Below are positions 9,265 to 18,431 of a stretch of 64,000 nt of DNA, piece after piece. The stretch spans positions 1 to 64,000 of the forward strand of contig SHXW01000003.1 of NCBI GenBank assembly GCA_009693115.1. Reading direction: 5' to 3'. Source of the DNA: Dehalococcoidia bacterium (GTDB taxonomy: Bacteria > Chloroflexota > Dehalococcoidia > Lucifugimonadales > Lucifugimonadaceae). A model generated the notes under the pieces. The model saw only the letters and a program-made list of their open reading frames with translations, had not been told where the DNA came from and ran no database searches. Each line of letters starts with the position of its first letter. Position 1 is the stretch's first letter. Made by a program: the position numbers and the translations under genes.

Positions 9265-9578
9265 GTGTGCTGGGACCTGGACCACTCACCCGGCATTATC
9301 GGGAGTGGGGATTGGTTCGACAGCCGCCCTCAGCCCGAGCGCTGCCATGCTGACAATTTGAGACCCGGCCGGCCATGGTGGTCAGATCCCTCCGCTCCGT
9401 CCCGGCTGTGCCCGGACTTCGGTCGGGATGAGGGTTGCTGTTGAATGTAGATCTCGCGTTCATGCCCTCTCCAATGCAGAGGCAGGGAGTGCCGGGCGAA
9501 GTGTACGGCGTTAAAGCAAACGCCCACCCTGAGATGGCCCTACATCAGGCCAGAGGTGGGCGCGGGCAAATATCCAAA
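9265..9578. other. Intergenic gap with repeat family C copy
   Basis: A family C element runs from about 9384 to 9435 (AGATCCCTCCG to CGGGATGAGGG), followed by a small CCCTCTCC/CAGGGAG inverted pair near 9467-9489. I see no credible gene in this 314-bp gap. Confidence 0.5.
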
Positions 9579-9815
9579 TCAGGACCCGACGGCGAGGCAG
9601 GTGACGGTCTTGACGATGCCGGGCACCTTGTGCATGCCCTCGCTGATCAGGTTGCCGATGCTCGGGAGGTCATTCGCCTCGACGACCGCAATAATGTCGA
9701 ACGGGCCGGTGACGGTGTCCACGCTTTTCATGTTGGGCATGGGCCGGAGACGCCCGGCAACATCGTTGGTCTTGCCGACGGCGGTTTCAATCAGGATGTA
9801 GGCCCTGGTGGCCAT
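9579..9815 (-). CDS. Stand-alone Lrp/AsnC ligand-binding (RAM) domain protein
   Basis: A 78-residue protein consisting only of the RAM/AsnC-type alpha-beta domain: RAYILIETAVGKTNDVAGRL, then VTGPFDIIAVVEANDLPSIG and GIVKTVTCLAVG. It lacks the helix-turn-helix of full Lrp regulators, so it probably senses a small molecule or modulates a partner by oligomerising. The ATG at 9815 is preceded by GAGGT, 4 nt away. Such domains are common in Chloroflexota and archaea. Confidence 0.85.
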   Translation of the reverse strand: MATRAYILIETAVGKTNDVAGRLRPMPNMKSVDTVTGPFDIIAVVEANDLPSIGNLISEGMHKVPGIVKTVTCLAVGS

Positions 9816-10589
9816 GTTGACCTCACCCCTCTGGCGCCTGTCGCCCGGTAGGCCGGGCGACCTGTCCCCCGTGCACATGAACCCAGAGTTCACCTGAGCG
9901 GGGCTTCATGTTAGGCGTCACGCCTCTGAAGTGTCAACGCTCCGGACGCTGCGTTTGATGGATCGGTATCGCCCAGAGCGAGCGGCCAGGAGCGCGCCGA
10001 CACCGGGCTGAAGAGAAGTACCCCGTCCGTCAGGACAGGGTTGCCGTTGGGGCCGGATCTTCCGCTTCGCCCCAGATGGCGCAGTCCCAGATGGCCTTCA
10101 GATGGGGACTTCCGCGGAGGGCGTGAAGAAGCCGAGGTAGCGCTCTTGCGGCGCAACCTGGACACGCTCGGCAGCTGCCGGGCCGGCCCCCGCCGTCTGC
10201 GGCTGGTCCGTGTAGGCGCGTTCATCAACTACTTCGCGGCGGCCGGACGAGGCTTCGCGACCAAGCATGTTGAGGATAGTCAAGGACATTCCGTGCGGCC
10301 TGTACATCGCGGCGCTCCCTGGTTGCCTGTCGAGTCCTATCTCAGGGCCCGGCCATGGTGGTTTTTGGTCTTCGTCCGGCTTCATGGTCAAACTGGACGC
10401 CATGTCGGGCCGGGTTGTGAATCACCCTATTCCCGACGGGTAACAAGAAAAAACGGCCCTGAATGCCACTGTTTTGCGAGTTTTGACAGGCGTGCGCGCC
10501 CTCACGCGGGCGGGCGCTCGCGCAATCCGGAATGAGAATGGGAGGATTTCCTCAACTGGCTGTGCCGACGACGTTCGGGGGCACAAGGG
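9816..10589. other. Long gap, mostly without recognisable genes
   Basis: This 774-bp stretch holds a possible small minus-strand gene (10098-10307). Otherwise I find no conserved coding sequence. Several overlapping open frames on both strands are Arg/Pro/Ser-rich, as expected of chance frames at this GC content. Confidence 0.5.
10098..10307 (-). CDS. Possible small hypothetical protein
   Basis: A 69-residue frame beginning MYRPHGMSLTILNMLG and ending ERYLGFFTPSAEVPI. It has balanced acidic and basic composition, a high share of G/C at third codon positions and a GGGAG ribosome-site-like sequence 8 nt before the ATG. No family is recognised. It could be a real small gene or a chance frame. 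A longer version starting at 10403 exists but lacks a good ribosome site. Confidence 0.35.
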   Translation of the reverse strand: MYRPHGMSLTILNMLGREASSGRREVVDERAYTDQPQTAGAGPAAAERVQVAPQERYLGFFTPSAEVPI

Positions 10590-11900
10590 CTAGATGCTCA
10601 GCGCCTTTTCGAACTTCACAGCGCTACGGAACGGCCCGACCAATGCGAACACAAGTTTTTGTGGGTGGATAACGCGTTTCGCGACCCTCGTGATGTCCGC
10701 GGGCTTTACCGACTCGATTTCTTCAAGCATCTCGCTGACGGAGCGTATTTGCCCACGCAGGAGTTCCTGCACGCCGTTCGCGGAGGCGATCGACCGGCTG
10801 TCCTCCATGCGGAGGAGCAGCCTGCCCTTGGACAGTTCGACCGCCTGTTCAAACTCCATGTCGGTCACGCCGCCCCGGATACGTGCGACCTCTTCCATGA
10901 TGACGGGCACGGCGTCATGCGCCCGCTTGGGGTCAACACCGGACTCGATGACGAAGGATCCGCAGTCTCTGTAATGGCCGGAGCCGCTGTGGATGTCATA
11001 GGCCAGGCCGCGTTTTTCCCGCACCTCTTCGAAGAGGCGGCTGCTCATGGACTCACCGAGAACCACGGAGAGCAGGTTCAGAGCGTGGCGGTCCTTGTCG
11101 AACATGGAGAGCGCGTGCATGCCAATGGCGAGGTGCGCCTGCTCGGTCTTGCGGTATTCAACATGTGCCACCGGACCTGTGAGCCTGTCCAGAAAGGGGT
11201 GCATGGGCAGGATCGTGCCGTCTGCAAAGTCACCCATGAGCGTTTCGACCTGGTCCACAACCTCCCGGTGCGTAACCGCCCCGGCCACGGAGATGACCAG
11301 GTTGGAGGCGACGTACTGTCTGTGCAGGTAGCGCACCATTTCGTCGCGGGATATGGCGGCGACGGACTCCACAGTTCCCGCCACATCACGGCCCATGGGC
11401 TGTTCGGGCCAGAGGAGCATGTCTGTCATCTCGCCGACGCGGCCCGCCGGAGAGTCGCGATTGGCCCTTATCTCCTCAAAGACGACCTGTTTCTCTTTGA
11501 CGATGTCCTCATCCTTGAGGAGCGAGTTGCAGACCATGTCCGCTATGACTTCCAGGCCGCGGCGGTAGTGCGGCAGCGCTATGCGGCACCAGTAGCCGGT
11601 GATCTCGCGGTCGGTGAAGGCGTTCAGGATGCCACCGACACCTTCTACAGCCTGCGCGATGTCGCGCGGCAACGGGCGCTTCTCAGTCCCCTTGAAGAGC
11701 AGGTGCTCAAACAGGTGGGAGGCGCCTGCAAGGTGGGCATCCTCGTACCTGGACCCGGCGCCGAAGAGGAAGTTGATGCTGACGCCGTATGAATTAGGGA
11801 TTGTGGTCGTGATGATGCGCAGCCCGGACGCAAGCCTGGTCTTTTCGTAGGGGAGATTGAAGGCGTCCGGAAGAGCGACAACAGCGGTCTTGCGTGCCAT
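10590..11900 (-). CDS. M16 family zinc metallopeptidase (processing protease-like)
   Basis: A 436-residue pitrilysin/insulinase-family protease. The inverted zinc motif HxxEH is at His62-Glu65-His66 (SHLFEHLLFKGT), with a downstream glutamate in VFEEIRANRD as the third ligand. The second M16 half (YRKTEQAHLAIGM, EKRGLAYDIHSGSGHY) carries the R/Y pair that binds substrate. The size fits the bacterial single-chain YmxG/PqqL-like group. The ATG at 11900 is favoured because the 20 residues before it are unlike the family. Its role is likely peptide turnover or processing. Confidence 0.9.
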   Translation of the reverse strand: MARKTAVVALPDAFNLPYEKTRLASGLRIITTTIPNSYGVSINFLFGAGSRYEDAHLAGASHLFEHLLFKGTEKRPLPRDIAQAVEGVGGILNAFTDREITGYWCRIALPHYRRGLEVIADMVCNSLLKDEDIVKEKQVVFEEIRANRDSPAGRVGEMTDMLLWPEQPMGRDVAGTVESVAAISRDEMVRYLHRQYVASNLVISVAGAVTHREVVDQVETLMGDFADGTILPMHPFLDRLTGPVAHVEYRKTEQAHLAIGMHALSMFDKDRHALNLLSVVLGESMSSRLFEEVREKRGLAYDIHSGSGHYRDCGSFVIESGVDPKRAHDAVPVIMEEVARIRGGVTDMEFEQAVELSKGRLLLRMEDSRSIASANGVQELLRGQIRSVSEMLEEIESVKPADITRVAKRVIHPQKLVFALVGPFRSAVKFEKALSI

Positions 11901-12337
11901 GGGTGCCCGCCTTAACAGGTTTCGCAGATGCGCTGGACCGCTGATGGCTGATACCCGCATGCCCTCCGGAAATTGAGGGTGCGCAGGTCAGGTGAGCGGG
12001 ACGGACGTCATCCGCAGTACAAGCTTGAAAACGGCCCAGGGCAAACGCCGCGGGCATTTCCAAAGCGTATGGACAGGCTGGCTCTGGGTCAACATGGGTG
12101 TCACATTCAGATGAAAAGAGGCCATAAGTCCTGATCGACTGGGCAGAATGGCGTTAATGGCGCACCTTCCACGGGCCGGGGTGAACTCTTTCAAGTCATG
12201 GCAAACAGATAACGTCAGGGTCGAAATAGTGGCGACACGGCATCGGTGCCACCAACCTCACTCTCTCCCGGCGTGAGAGGGCGGGTTCAGACCCGGTCAT
12301 GTGAGAAGATGCCCGACCACAAGTAGAATCGTCCCTT
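11901..12337. other. Divergent intergenic region, no gene seen
   Basis: This 437-bp gap between divergent genes should contain both promoters. A small palindrome, CTCTCTCCC-GGCGT-GAGAGGG (about 12261-12280), resembles the dispersed GGGAGAGGG repeats. A 68-codon minus frame exists but shows no family signal. Confidence 0.4.
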
Positions 12338-15300
12338 ATGCAAGCAGAGACCACCTCTGAAGGCCCGGCAGGCGGCCAGGCGCGGCGTTCCCAGTTCTGG
12401 CTGCGGGCCGGGCTGATCGCGCTCCTGACCGTCGCCCTCGGGCTGCGGCTCTACGGCATCAACTGGGACCAGGGCGGGCTGTTCCACCCTGACGAGCGCG
12501 CCGTACTGATGAAGGCGTATGACCTCCGGTGGCCTGCGCCTTCCGAGATGGGCACCCTGCTCGACCCCGACAAGAGCCCCCTGAACCCGCACTGGTTCAA
12601 CTACGGCTCTCTTCCCATCTACGCGCTGAAGGCCATCCAGTCCGTCGCCTCGCCGTTCACGCACCTGAGCCTGCATGACCTCCGCCTGCCGGGCCGCGCC
12701 ATCTCTGCGCTGGCTGACACGGTGACGGTGGCCATCGTTTTCCTGATTGCCAGCCGGTGGTACGGGCGGAAAACCGGCTATATCGCCGCCGGGTTGTCTG
12801 CGCTCGCCGTCATCCAGATACAGCTGGCGCACTTTTACGCCTTCGACGGGCTGATGACGACGTTCATAGTGGCCGGGGTATTCTTCTCGCTTCGGGTGGC
12901 GCGCGAGGGCAGGTTCAAGGATTCGGCGCTGGCCGGGCTGATGTTCGGGCTGGGCATGGCGACGAAGTTTTCCGTGGCCCCGCTCGCGCTGACGGTCGTC
13001 TTCGCCCACGTCCTCTATGCCCTCTCGAAGCCCGGCGAGCAGGCCGGCCTGACCGGGGCGTTCGGACCGGACGGGGCACACAGGCAATGGCGGGCATATC
13101 GGGGTCTGCTGCTGGCGGGTGGTGTGGCCGTCGCTGCCATGCTGGCGATGCAGCCGTACATGCTGCTCGATTATCAGACGTTCATTTCAAACGTGAGCGA
13201 GCAGGCCAGGATGGTGCGGCGAGAGGCGGACCTGCCGTACACACGCCAGTACGTGGACACTCCAAAGTACTGGTATCAGGCGTGGCAGTTCGGGGTCTGG
13301 GGAGTCGGGCCGGTGGCTGGGGCGGCCATCTGGGCCGGGTTCTTCGCCTGTGTGGCGGTGGCGGTGGTTGGACGTCGCAAGGCGGACCTGGTCATCCTGT
13401 CGTGGACGCTGCCCTACCTGCTGATCACCGGCTGGTTTGAAGTCAAGTTCATGCGCTACATGCTGCCGGTGGCGCCATTCATGATGATTTACGGCGCCCG
13501 CCTGCTTGTCTGGCTGGGCGAGGGCATCCGGGCGCTCTGGCCATCCAGGAAATGGCTGGCGCTGGTGCCCGCGGCGATCGTGCTCGCGTTCACGGCACAC
13601 TATGCGCTGGCCTTTGTCTCAATGTATTCAGGCCCGCATCCGGCCCAGGCGGTTTCAAAGTGGCTGAATGCGAACGCTCCTGCCGGATCGATGGTGGATC
13701 AGGAGCACTGGGAGGAGGGGATACCGGACCTCGCCAGAGTCCGGTACCCGCAGGACCGCCTGCCGATCTATGAGCCGGAAACACCGGCAAAGTTTGAACG
13801 GATAGCGCGCGATATTGCCGCCTCCGACTACCTGGTCCTGTACAGCAACCGCCTTTACGCCACCGTCCCGAGGCTGCCCGAACGCTACCCGGCCACAACG
13901 CGTTTTTACAGGCAGCTTTTCGACGGTTCGCTCGGCTACGAACTTGTCTATTCGGCGCAGAAAGAGCGTTCGTTCCTGGGTGTGATGTACAGGGACGACC
14001 CATTCGCCCGTATACGGGACGAGGTGCCGCCGCCGGAGGGGTGGGACCCGGTCACAGGCTCGCTCCTGACGTTGGACTTCGGGTGGACAGACGAGAGCTT
14101 CACGGTTTACGACCACCCGGTTTCGTTTGTCTTTGAGAACAAGGGGCGCCTCACTCAGGGCCAGCTGCTTGCTGAGATAGGCGAGTCCGAAGTCATCCCG
14201 GTGGTTACGCCCGCTCCCAAACTCGGCCTGCTCCTGGCGGAGGAGGATCTGGCGGTACAGCAGGAGGGCGGGACGTGGCGGGAGATAGCGTTCCTCCGCA
14301 ACGTGCCCAACAGTGTGGTTTGGGCGGTGTGGCTGCTGGCCGCTCAATTGATGGCCCTTGCCGCGCTGCCGCTGTCGTTCGCTCTTTTCAAGTCATTGCC
14401 AGACCGCGGCTATCTGCTGGCGAAGCCGTTGGGCATCCTGCTGGTGGCGACAGTGGCGTGGCTGCTGGCGAGCCTCGGCTGGGTCAGGTTCAGCTTCTGG
14501 TCTGTGCTGCTGGGTGTCGGTGTGGTCGCCGCGGTGTCCCTTGTGGTGTTGCGGGCGCAGAGGCATGAGGTCAGGGACTTTGTCAGGCAGAGGTTCAAGT
14601 TCATCCTCTTCGCCGAGGCTCTATTTCTGATTGCCTTCCTGTGCTTCCTTGCGATCAGGGCGGCGAACCCGGACCTGTGGCACCCGAACCGGGGCGGCGA
14701 AAAGCCGATGGACTTCGCCTACCTGAACGCCGTGGTGCGGTCTTCCGTGATGCCGCCGTACGACCCATGGTTTGCCGGCGGATACCTGAATTACTACTAC
14801 TACGGCCAGTTCATCGTGGCATCGCTTATCCGTTTCACCGGTATAACGCCAGCGGTGGCTTACAACCTGGCTGTGCCACTGCTGTTCGCGCTGACGGCAG
14901 GCGCGGCGTTCTCGCTCGTTTACAACCTGGCGGAGCTTACTCAGAGGGCGCGCGGGCTGGCTGCTGCGTCCACGCGGTCGCCCTACGTGGCGGGTGTCGT
15001 CGCCGTCGTGCTCGTGGCGGTGGCAGGGAACATAGATGGGCTGGCGCAGGTCATCCAGAACAACACGGGCGGAGGCGCGGGCTCGGGAGACATCTTCAGG
15101 TTTAACTTCTGGCAAAGCTCGCGCATGATGGTCAGGGACTCGCCCGGTAATGAGATCACTGAGTTCCCATTCTTCACTTTCCTCTTCGCTGACCTGCACG
15201 CGCACCTGATAGTGATCCCGTTCGCGCTTCTGGCAGCCGGGCTGATGATCGCCCTTTATATAAGGGCGGGCCAGGGGCGGCCGTGGGTGGAGACTGTGGC

Positions 15301-16666
15301 CATACTGAGTGTGCTGGGCATCGTGACCGGCGCGCTGCGGGTGATCAATACGTGGGACTATCCGGCATCGCTCATGGCGGCCGTCCTTGTGGCAGGGGCG
15401 GGGCAGGTTGTGCGCGGCCATGGCGGGCTCGTCCGGAGGGTCGCCGTTTCGCTGGCTGGGCTGGTGTTCGTGCTGGCGGTCGGGTACGTCGTATTCCTGC
15501 CGTTTCACCTCAATTTCGAACTGTTCAACAATGGCATAGAGGCGAGCAAGTACCAGACGGTGCCGTGGCGTTACCTGGCGATACACAGCGTCTTCCTCGT
15601 GGCGCTGCTCGGCTGGGCCGCCTTCGAGTGGCGGGGGGCGGGCTGGGCGGGTTGGCGTGTCTACCGGGCCAGCCTTGCCGCGCGCCGGGTCAATGCGCCT
15701 GTGCTGGCAGTGGCGGCGGCCACCCTGGCCGGGGTGAGCGTCATCCTGGTGAAGGAGGGCTACGGCACGGTGGCTTGGCTCCTGCCAGTGGCAGCGATCA
15801 CCGCCTTCACAGCAGGGCTGGCTGTTTCACGCCGGACACCAGGAGTGGCTGGCGCGCTGCCCGCTGCGGTGATTGTTGTAACGGCGCTGATGCTGGGCAT
15901 CGGCGTGGACCTCTTCACCGTAAAGGGCGACATCGGCCGGCAGAACACAGTGTTCAAGTTTTATGTGAGCGCCTGGTGGCTCTTCGGACTTGCGAGCGCA
16001 TATTTCCTGTGGCTGCTCGGAGTGAACGGCAAGCTGTCCCTCCGGCGCATGAGCCCGCCGCGAGGGCTGTGGCTCGGGACGCTGGCGGTGCTGTTCGCAG
16101 GCGTGCTCGTCTACCCGGTGTTGGGCACGCGGGATCGTCTGGCGGACCGCTTTGATAACAGCTGGCAGGGCCTCGATGGGATGCTCTACATGCGGACGAC
16201 GGGCCATTTCGAGAACGGGAAGGCGATATCGCTCGCCTATGACCGCGCCGCGATCATCTGGCTGCTGGAGAACGTGGATGGCTCACCGGTGATTCTGGAG
16301 GGGCTGACAGACCAGTATCACTGGGGCAACAGGGTTTCGATTTACACGGGCCTGCCGTCGGTGGTCGGCTGGGACTGGCACCAGAGGCAGCAGCGCGTGG
16401 AATATGCCTGGGCGGTGACGCAGCGGCGTGCCGATGTGAACGACTTTTACCGGACGCTTTCGGAGGAGGAGGCGCTGGCGACGATCAGGAAGTACGGCGT
16501 CAGATACGTATATGTCGGCGAACTGGAACGCGTGCTCTACCCGGAAGAGGGCATTGCGAAGTTCGACCGCATGGCGGCTGACGGCCTGCGCGTTGTGTAC
16601 CAGAACGAGAAGGTGACGGTCTACGAGTACGTGGCGGTGACGGAAGGCGTGGCCGCGCAGCGGTAA
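12338..16666 (+). CDS. GT39-like glycosyltransferase fused to DUF2298 (Chlor_Arch_YYY) membrane protein
   Basis: A 1442-residue polytopic membrane protein. Residues ~20-560 look like a PMT/GT39-type C-class glycosyltransferase: a first membrane helix, then GGLFHPDERAVL with the Asp-Glu pair (residues 52-53) that is catalytic in this superfamily, and many hydrophobic segments. Residues ~690-1420 form a second large membrane domain containing YLNYYYYGQF (about 816-825), the signature of the DUF2298/Chlor_Arch_YYY family of Chloroflexi and archaea. In characterised genomes the two types are usually separate, often neighbouring, genes. Likely substrates are lipid-linked sugars, possibly supplied by the polyprenyl-phosphate transferases at 41905-43412; that is inference. 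Confidence 0.82.
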   Translation: MQAETTSEGPAGGQARRSQFWLRAGLIALLTVALGLRLYGINWDQGGLFHPDERAVLMKAYDLRWPAPSEMGTLLDPDKSPLNPHWFNYGSLPIYALKAIQSVASPFTHLSLHDLRLPGRAISALADTVTVAIVFLIASRWYGRKTGYIAAGLSALAVIQIQLAHFYAFDGLMTTFIVAGVFFSLRVAREGRFKDSALAGLMFGLGMATKFSVAPLALTVVFAHVLYALSKPGEQAGLTGAFGPDGAHRQWRAYRGLLLAGGVAVAAMLAMQPYMLLDYQTFISNVSEQARMVRREADLPYTRQYVDTPKYWYQAWQFGVWGVGPVAGAAIWAGFFACVAVAVVGRRKADLVILSWTLPYLLITGWFEVKFMRYMLPVAPFMMIYGARLLVWLGEGIRALWPSRKWLALVPAAIVLAFTAHYALAFVSMYSGPHPAQAVSKWLNANAPAGSMVDQEHWEEGIPDLARVRYPQDRLPIYEPETPAKFERIARDIAASDYLVLYSNRLYATVPRLPERYPATTRFYRQLFDGSLGYELVYSAQKERSFLGVMYRDDPFARIRDEVPPPEGWDPVTGSLLTLDFGWTDESFTVYDHPVSFVFENKGRLTQGQLLAEIGESEVIPVVTPAPKLGLLLAEEDLAVQQEGGTWREIAFLRNVPNSVVWAVWLLAAQLMALAALPLSFALFKSLPDRGYLLAKPLGILLVATVAWLLASLGWVRFSFWSVLLGVGVVAAVSLVVLRAQRHEVRDFVRQRFKFILFAEALFLIAFLCFLAIRAANPDLWHPNRGGEKPMDFAYLNAVVRSSVMPPYDPWFAGGYLNYYYYGQFIVASLIRFTGITPAVAYNLAVPLLFALTAGAAFSLVYNLAELTQRARGLAAASTRSPYVAGVVAVVLVAVAGNIDGLAQVIQNNTGGGAGSGDIFRFNFWQSSRMMVRDSPGNEITEFPFFTFLFADLHAHLIVIPFALLAAGLMIALYIRAGQGRPWVETVAILSVLGIVTGALRVINTWDYPASLMAAVLVAGAGQVVRGHGGLVRRVAVSLAGLVFVLAVGYVVFLPFHLNFELFNNGIEASKYQTVPWRYLAIHSVFLVALLGWAAFEWRGAGWAGWRVYRASLAARRVNAPVLAVAAATLAGVSVILVKEGYGTVAWLLPVAAITAFTAGLAVSRRTPGVAGALPAAVIVVTALMLGIGVDLFTVKGDIGRQNTVFKFYVSAWWLFGLASAYFLWLLGVNGKLSLRRMSPPRGLWLGTLAVLFAGVLVYPVLGTRDRLADRFDNSWQGLDGMLYMRTTGHFENGKAISLAYDRAAIIWLLENVDGSPVILEGLTDQYHWGNRVSIYTGLPSVVGWDWHQRQQRVEYAWAVTQRRADVNDFYRTLSEEEALATIRKYGVRYVYVGELERVLYPEEGIAKFDRMAADGLRVVYQNEKVTVYEYVAVTEGVAAQR

Positions 16667-16767
16667 AGCCGGGCGGAATGCCCCCCCGGCTACGCCCGGG
16701 ATGAGGGTGGCCGTTGGCTACAACTCTCGCTGCAGAGTCTCTCTCCCTGAGAGGGAGAGAGACTCGC

Positions 16768-16822
16768 GACCCACACCCTGCGACCCGTTGTCACGGGTAC
16801 CCCGTCCCTATCAGGGAGAGGG
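16768..16822. repeat. Dispersed repeat family B, copy 2
   Basis: It shares GACCCACRCCCTGCGACCCG and TACCCCGTCCC with the copy at 4051-4106, and ends AGGGAGAGGG. Where copy 1 pairs CCTGCGA with TCGCAGG, this copy can form CCCGT-TGTC-ACGGG instead, so a hairpin is kept despite sequence change. A family C-like fragment (GGGATGAGGG) lies at about 16698-16707. Confidence 0.75.
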
Positions 16823-16842
16823 AACGCCGGCCCGGCTGCTGC

Positions 16843-17427
16843 CTATTTCTCGACCTCGGGAACGATGAGGCCATAGTCATCATCCTGACGGCGGTAGACA
16901 ACGTTCACGGCCTTTGTCTCTTTATTCTGGAACACATAGAAGTTGTGGCCGAGCAGTTCCATCTGCGCCGCGGCCTCCTCTACGCTCATCGGCGTGACCA
17001 CGTGGGTCTTGGTACGGACTATGCGGCCGTCACCCAGTGTCTCGACAGGTTCGGCCAAGGACTCTATAGCGGGCGCTGCGGCCATCTGCGTGAACATGGC
17101 CTCTTCGAAGCGTGTTGCCTGACGCCGGCGACGGGTGAACCGTTCCTTGTAGTGGAGGATGCGCCGGTCGAGAGTGGATTCAACGACATCTATCGCCGCA
17201 TACGGCGACGCTCCACGCTCTTCGCTGCGGATCAGCCCGCCCTTGAGGCGGATGGTCACTTCCGCCACAAACCGTTCATCTTCGTCGCGTGCTCCCTCTT
17301 TGCGGATTTCGAGTTGCACGGGGACCGGCTCACGGAACCTGCGGTCGAGCTTGGCAAAGCGCTTTTCGGCGTACCGCTTGATGGCTTCGGTGAGCGTGGT
17401 ATTTTTGGCGACGAACGTGAGTTCCAC
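16843..17427 (-). CDS. hpf: Ribosome hibernation promoting factor, long form
   Basis: A 194-residue long-type HPF that pairs 70S ribosomes into inactive 100S dimers. The N-terminal S30AE/RaiA domain (residues 1-~100: TLTEAIKRYAEKRFAKLDRR, then a basic RRILHYKERFTRRRRQ stretch) binds the 30S subunit. The C-terminal dimerisation domain spans ~135-185 (IVRTKTHVVTPMSVEEAAAQ, then GHNFYVFQNKETKAVNVVYRR). The start is GTG, supported by GGAGGG 6 nt upstream. It is divergent from comF. Confidence 0.93.
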   Translation of the reverse strand: MELTFVAKNTTLTEAIKRYAEKRFAKLDRRFREPVPVQLEIRKEGARDEDERFVAEVTIRLKGGLIRSEERGASPYAAIDVVESTLDRRILHYKERFTRRRRQATRFEEAMFTQMAAAPAIESLAEPVETLGDGRIVRTKTHVVTPMSVEEAAAQMELLGHNFYVFQNKETKAVNVVYRRQDDDYGLIVPEVEK

Positions 17428-17591
17428 ACTGTCCCTCCATCTGACTTCGGAACGATCTCGGTTTCGGCGGAATCTCCTCCTTCATCTGGCGCCCAGCTCC
17501 ACTCGAAGAGGGGCTTTGCTGTGGCAACGCTTCTGGCGGTATTGTAGGCGGTGCGCCGGCACTTGGTATTTCAGGGCAGCGTGAGGAAATC

Positions 17592-18302
17592 GTGCTAGTC
17601 AACGCACTCAGAGAAACGGCGAAGGTGGCGCTTGACCTGGTGTTCCCGGCAAGGTGTGTGAACTGCCGGGCAGAGGGTACGCTGCTTTGCGCCAACTGCC
17701 TTGACGATGCCGTGCGGCTGGACGGGCCTGCGTGCAGCCGGTGCGCCGCGCCCATGAAGTCAGGCTCGCTCTGCCAGAAGTGCGCCGCCTCCCCCCGCCA
17801 AACCGGGGTTGACCGTCTGATTGCTGCGTATAAGTACGATGGGGCCATACGCGAGGCCATTCATGCGCTGAAATATGAGGGGCTGAGGGCGGTCGCGCCG
17901 CAACTGGGCGGGCTGATGGCACAACTCCCGGCTCTGGGCGGGATGAAGTTGGACCTGGCCATACCCGTGCCGGTGCACCCGTCGCGCCTGCGTTCACGGG
18001 GCTACAACCAGTCAGACCTGCTGGCGAAGGAGGTCGCGGCACGGTTGTCTCTGCCTCTGGATGCTCGGTCTCTGCGCCGTGTGCGGAACTCGCCTCCGCA
18101 GGCGCGCACCCCGGACGAGCAGCAGCGGGCGCGACAGGTCGAGGGCGCATTCGAGGCCATGCCTGATCGGGTGACGGGCAGGCGCGCGCTGCTCGTGGAT
18201 GACGTGGCGACGACCTGCAGCACGCTGAATGCCTGCGCGGGCGCGCTCAAAGCCGCCGGGGCCGGGTGGGTGGCGGCTCTCGTGCTCGCCAGAGAGGTGT
18301 GA
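17592..18302 (+). CDS. comF: ComF family protein (phosphoribosyltransferase-like)
   Basis: A 236-residue ComF/GntX homologue. The N-terminal segment carries four CxxC pairs (CVNC, CANC, CSRC, CQKC), a zinc-ribbon arrangement. The C-terminal PRTase fold has PVPVHPSRLRSRGYNQSDLL and the PRPP-binding loop ALLVDDVATTCST, where a Gly is replaced by Cys. In competent bacteria ComF helps DNA uptake or handling of single-stranded DNA, though many hosts are not known to be transformable. It begins with GTG preceded by GAGGAAAT. Confidence 0.88.
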   Translation: MLVNALRETAKVALDLVFPARCVNCRAEGTLLCANCLDDAVRLDGPACSRCAAPMKSGSLCQKCAASPRQTGVDRLIAAYKYDGAIREAIHALKYEGLRAVAPQLGGLMAQLPALGGMKLDLAIPVPVHPSRLRSRGYNQSDLLAKEVAARLSLPLDARSLRRVRNSPPQARTPDEQQRARQVEGAFEAMPDRVTGRRALLVDDVATTCSTLNACAGALKAAGAGWVAALVLAREV

Positions 18303-18376
18303 CATACCATCTCCCTCTCAGGTAAAGGCGAAACGACCCCTCACCCTCGCCCGTCTCCCGCAGGGGGAGAAGTGGC

Positions 18377-18403
18377 CCCTCGACCCTTCGACACGGCTCA
18401 GGG
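18377..18403. repeat. Short dispersed repeat, family E
   Basis: The sequence CGACCCTTCGACACGGCTCA followed by GGGCAGGC resembles a motif frequent in Chloroflexota intergenic DNA. A related shorter copy (CCTTCGACAGGCTCAGG) is at about 28202-28218. It lies between comF and the HAD gene, with a CCCGCAGGGGGAG segment just before it. Confidence 0.45.
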
Positions 18404-18431
18404 CAGGCTGACTCGGAGCAGGCAAGCGAAT

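Noticed and set aside
10659-11792. 377-codon plus-strand open frame opposite the M16 protease
   Set aside because: The HxxEH protease on the minus strand explains the region.
11988-12194. 68-codon minus-strand frame in the gap before the GT39/DUF2298 gene
   Set aside because: There is no ribosome site, conserved motif or supporting context.
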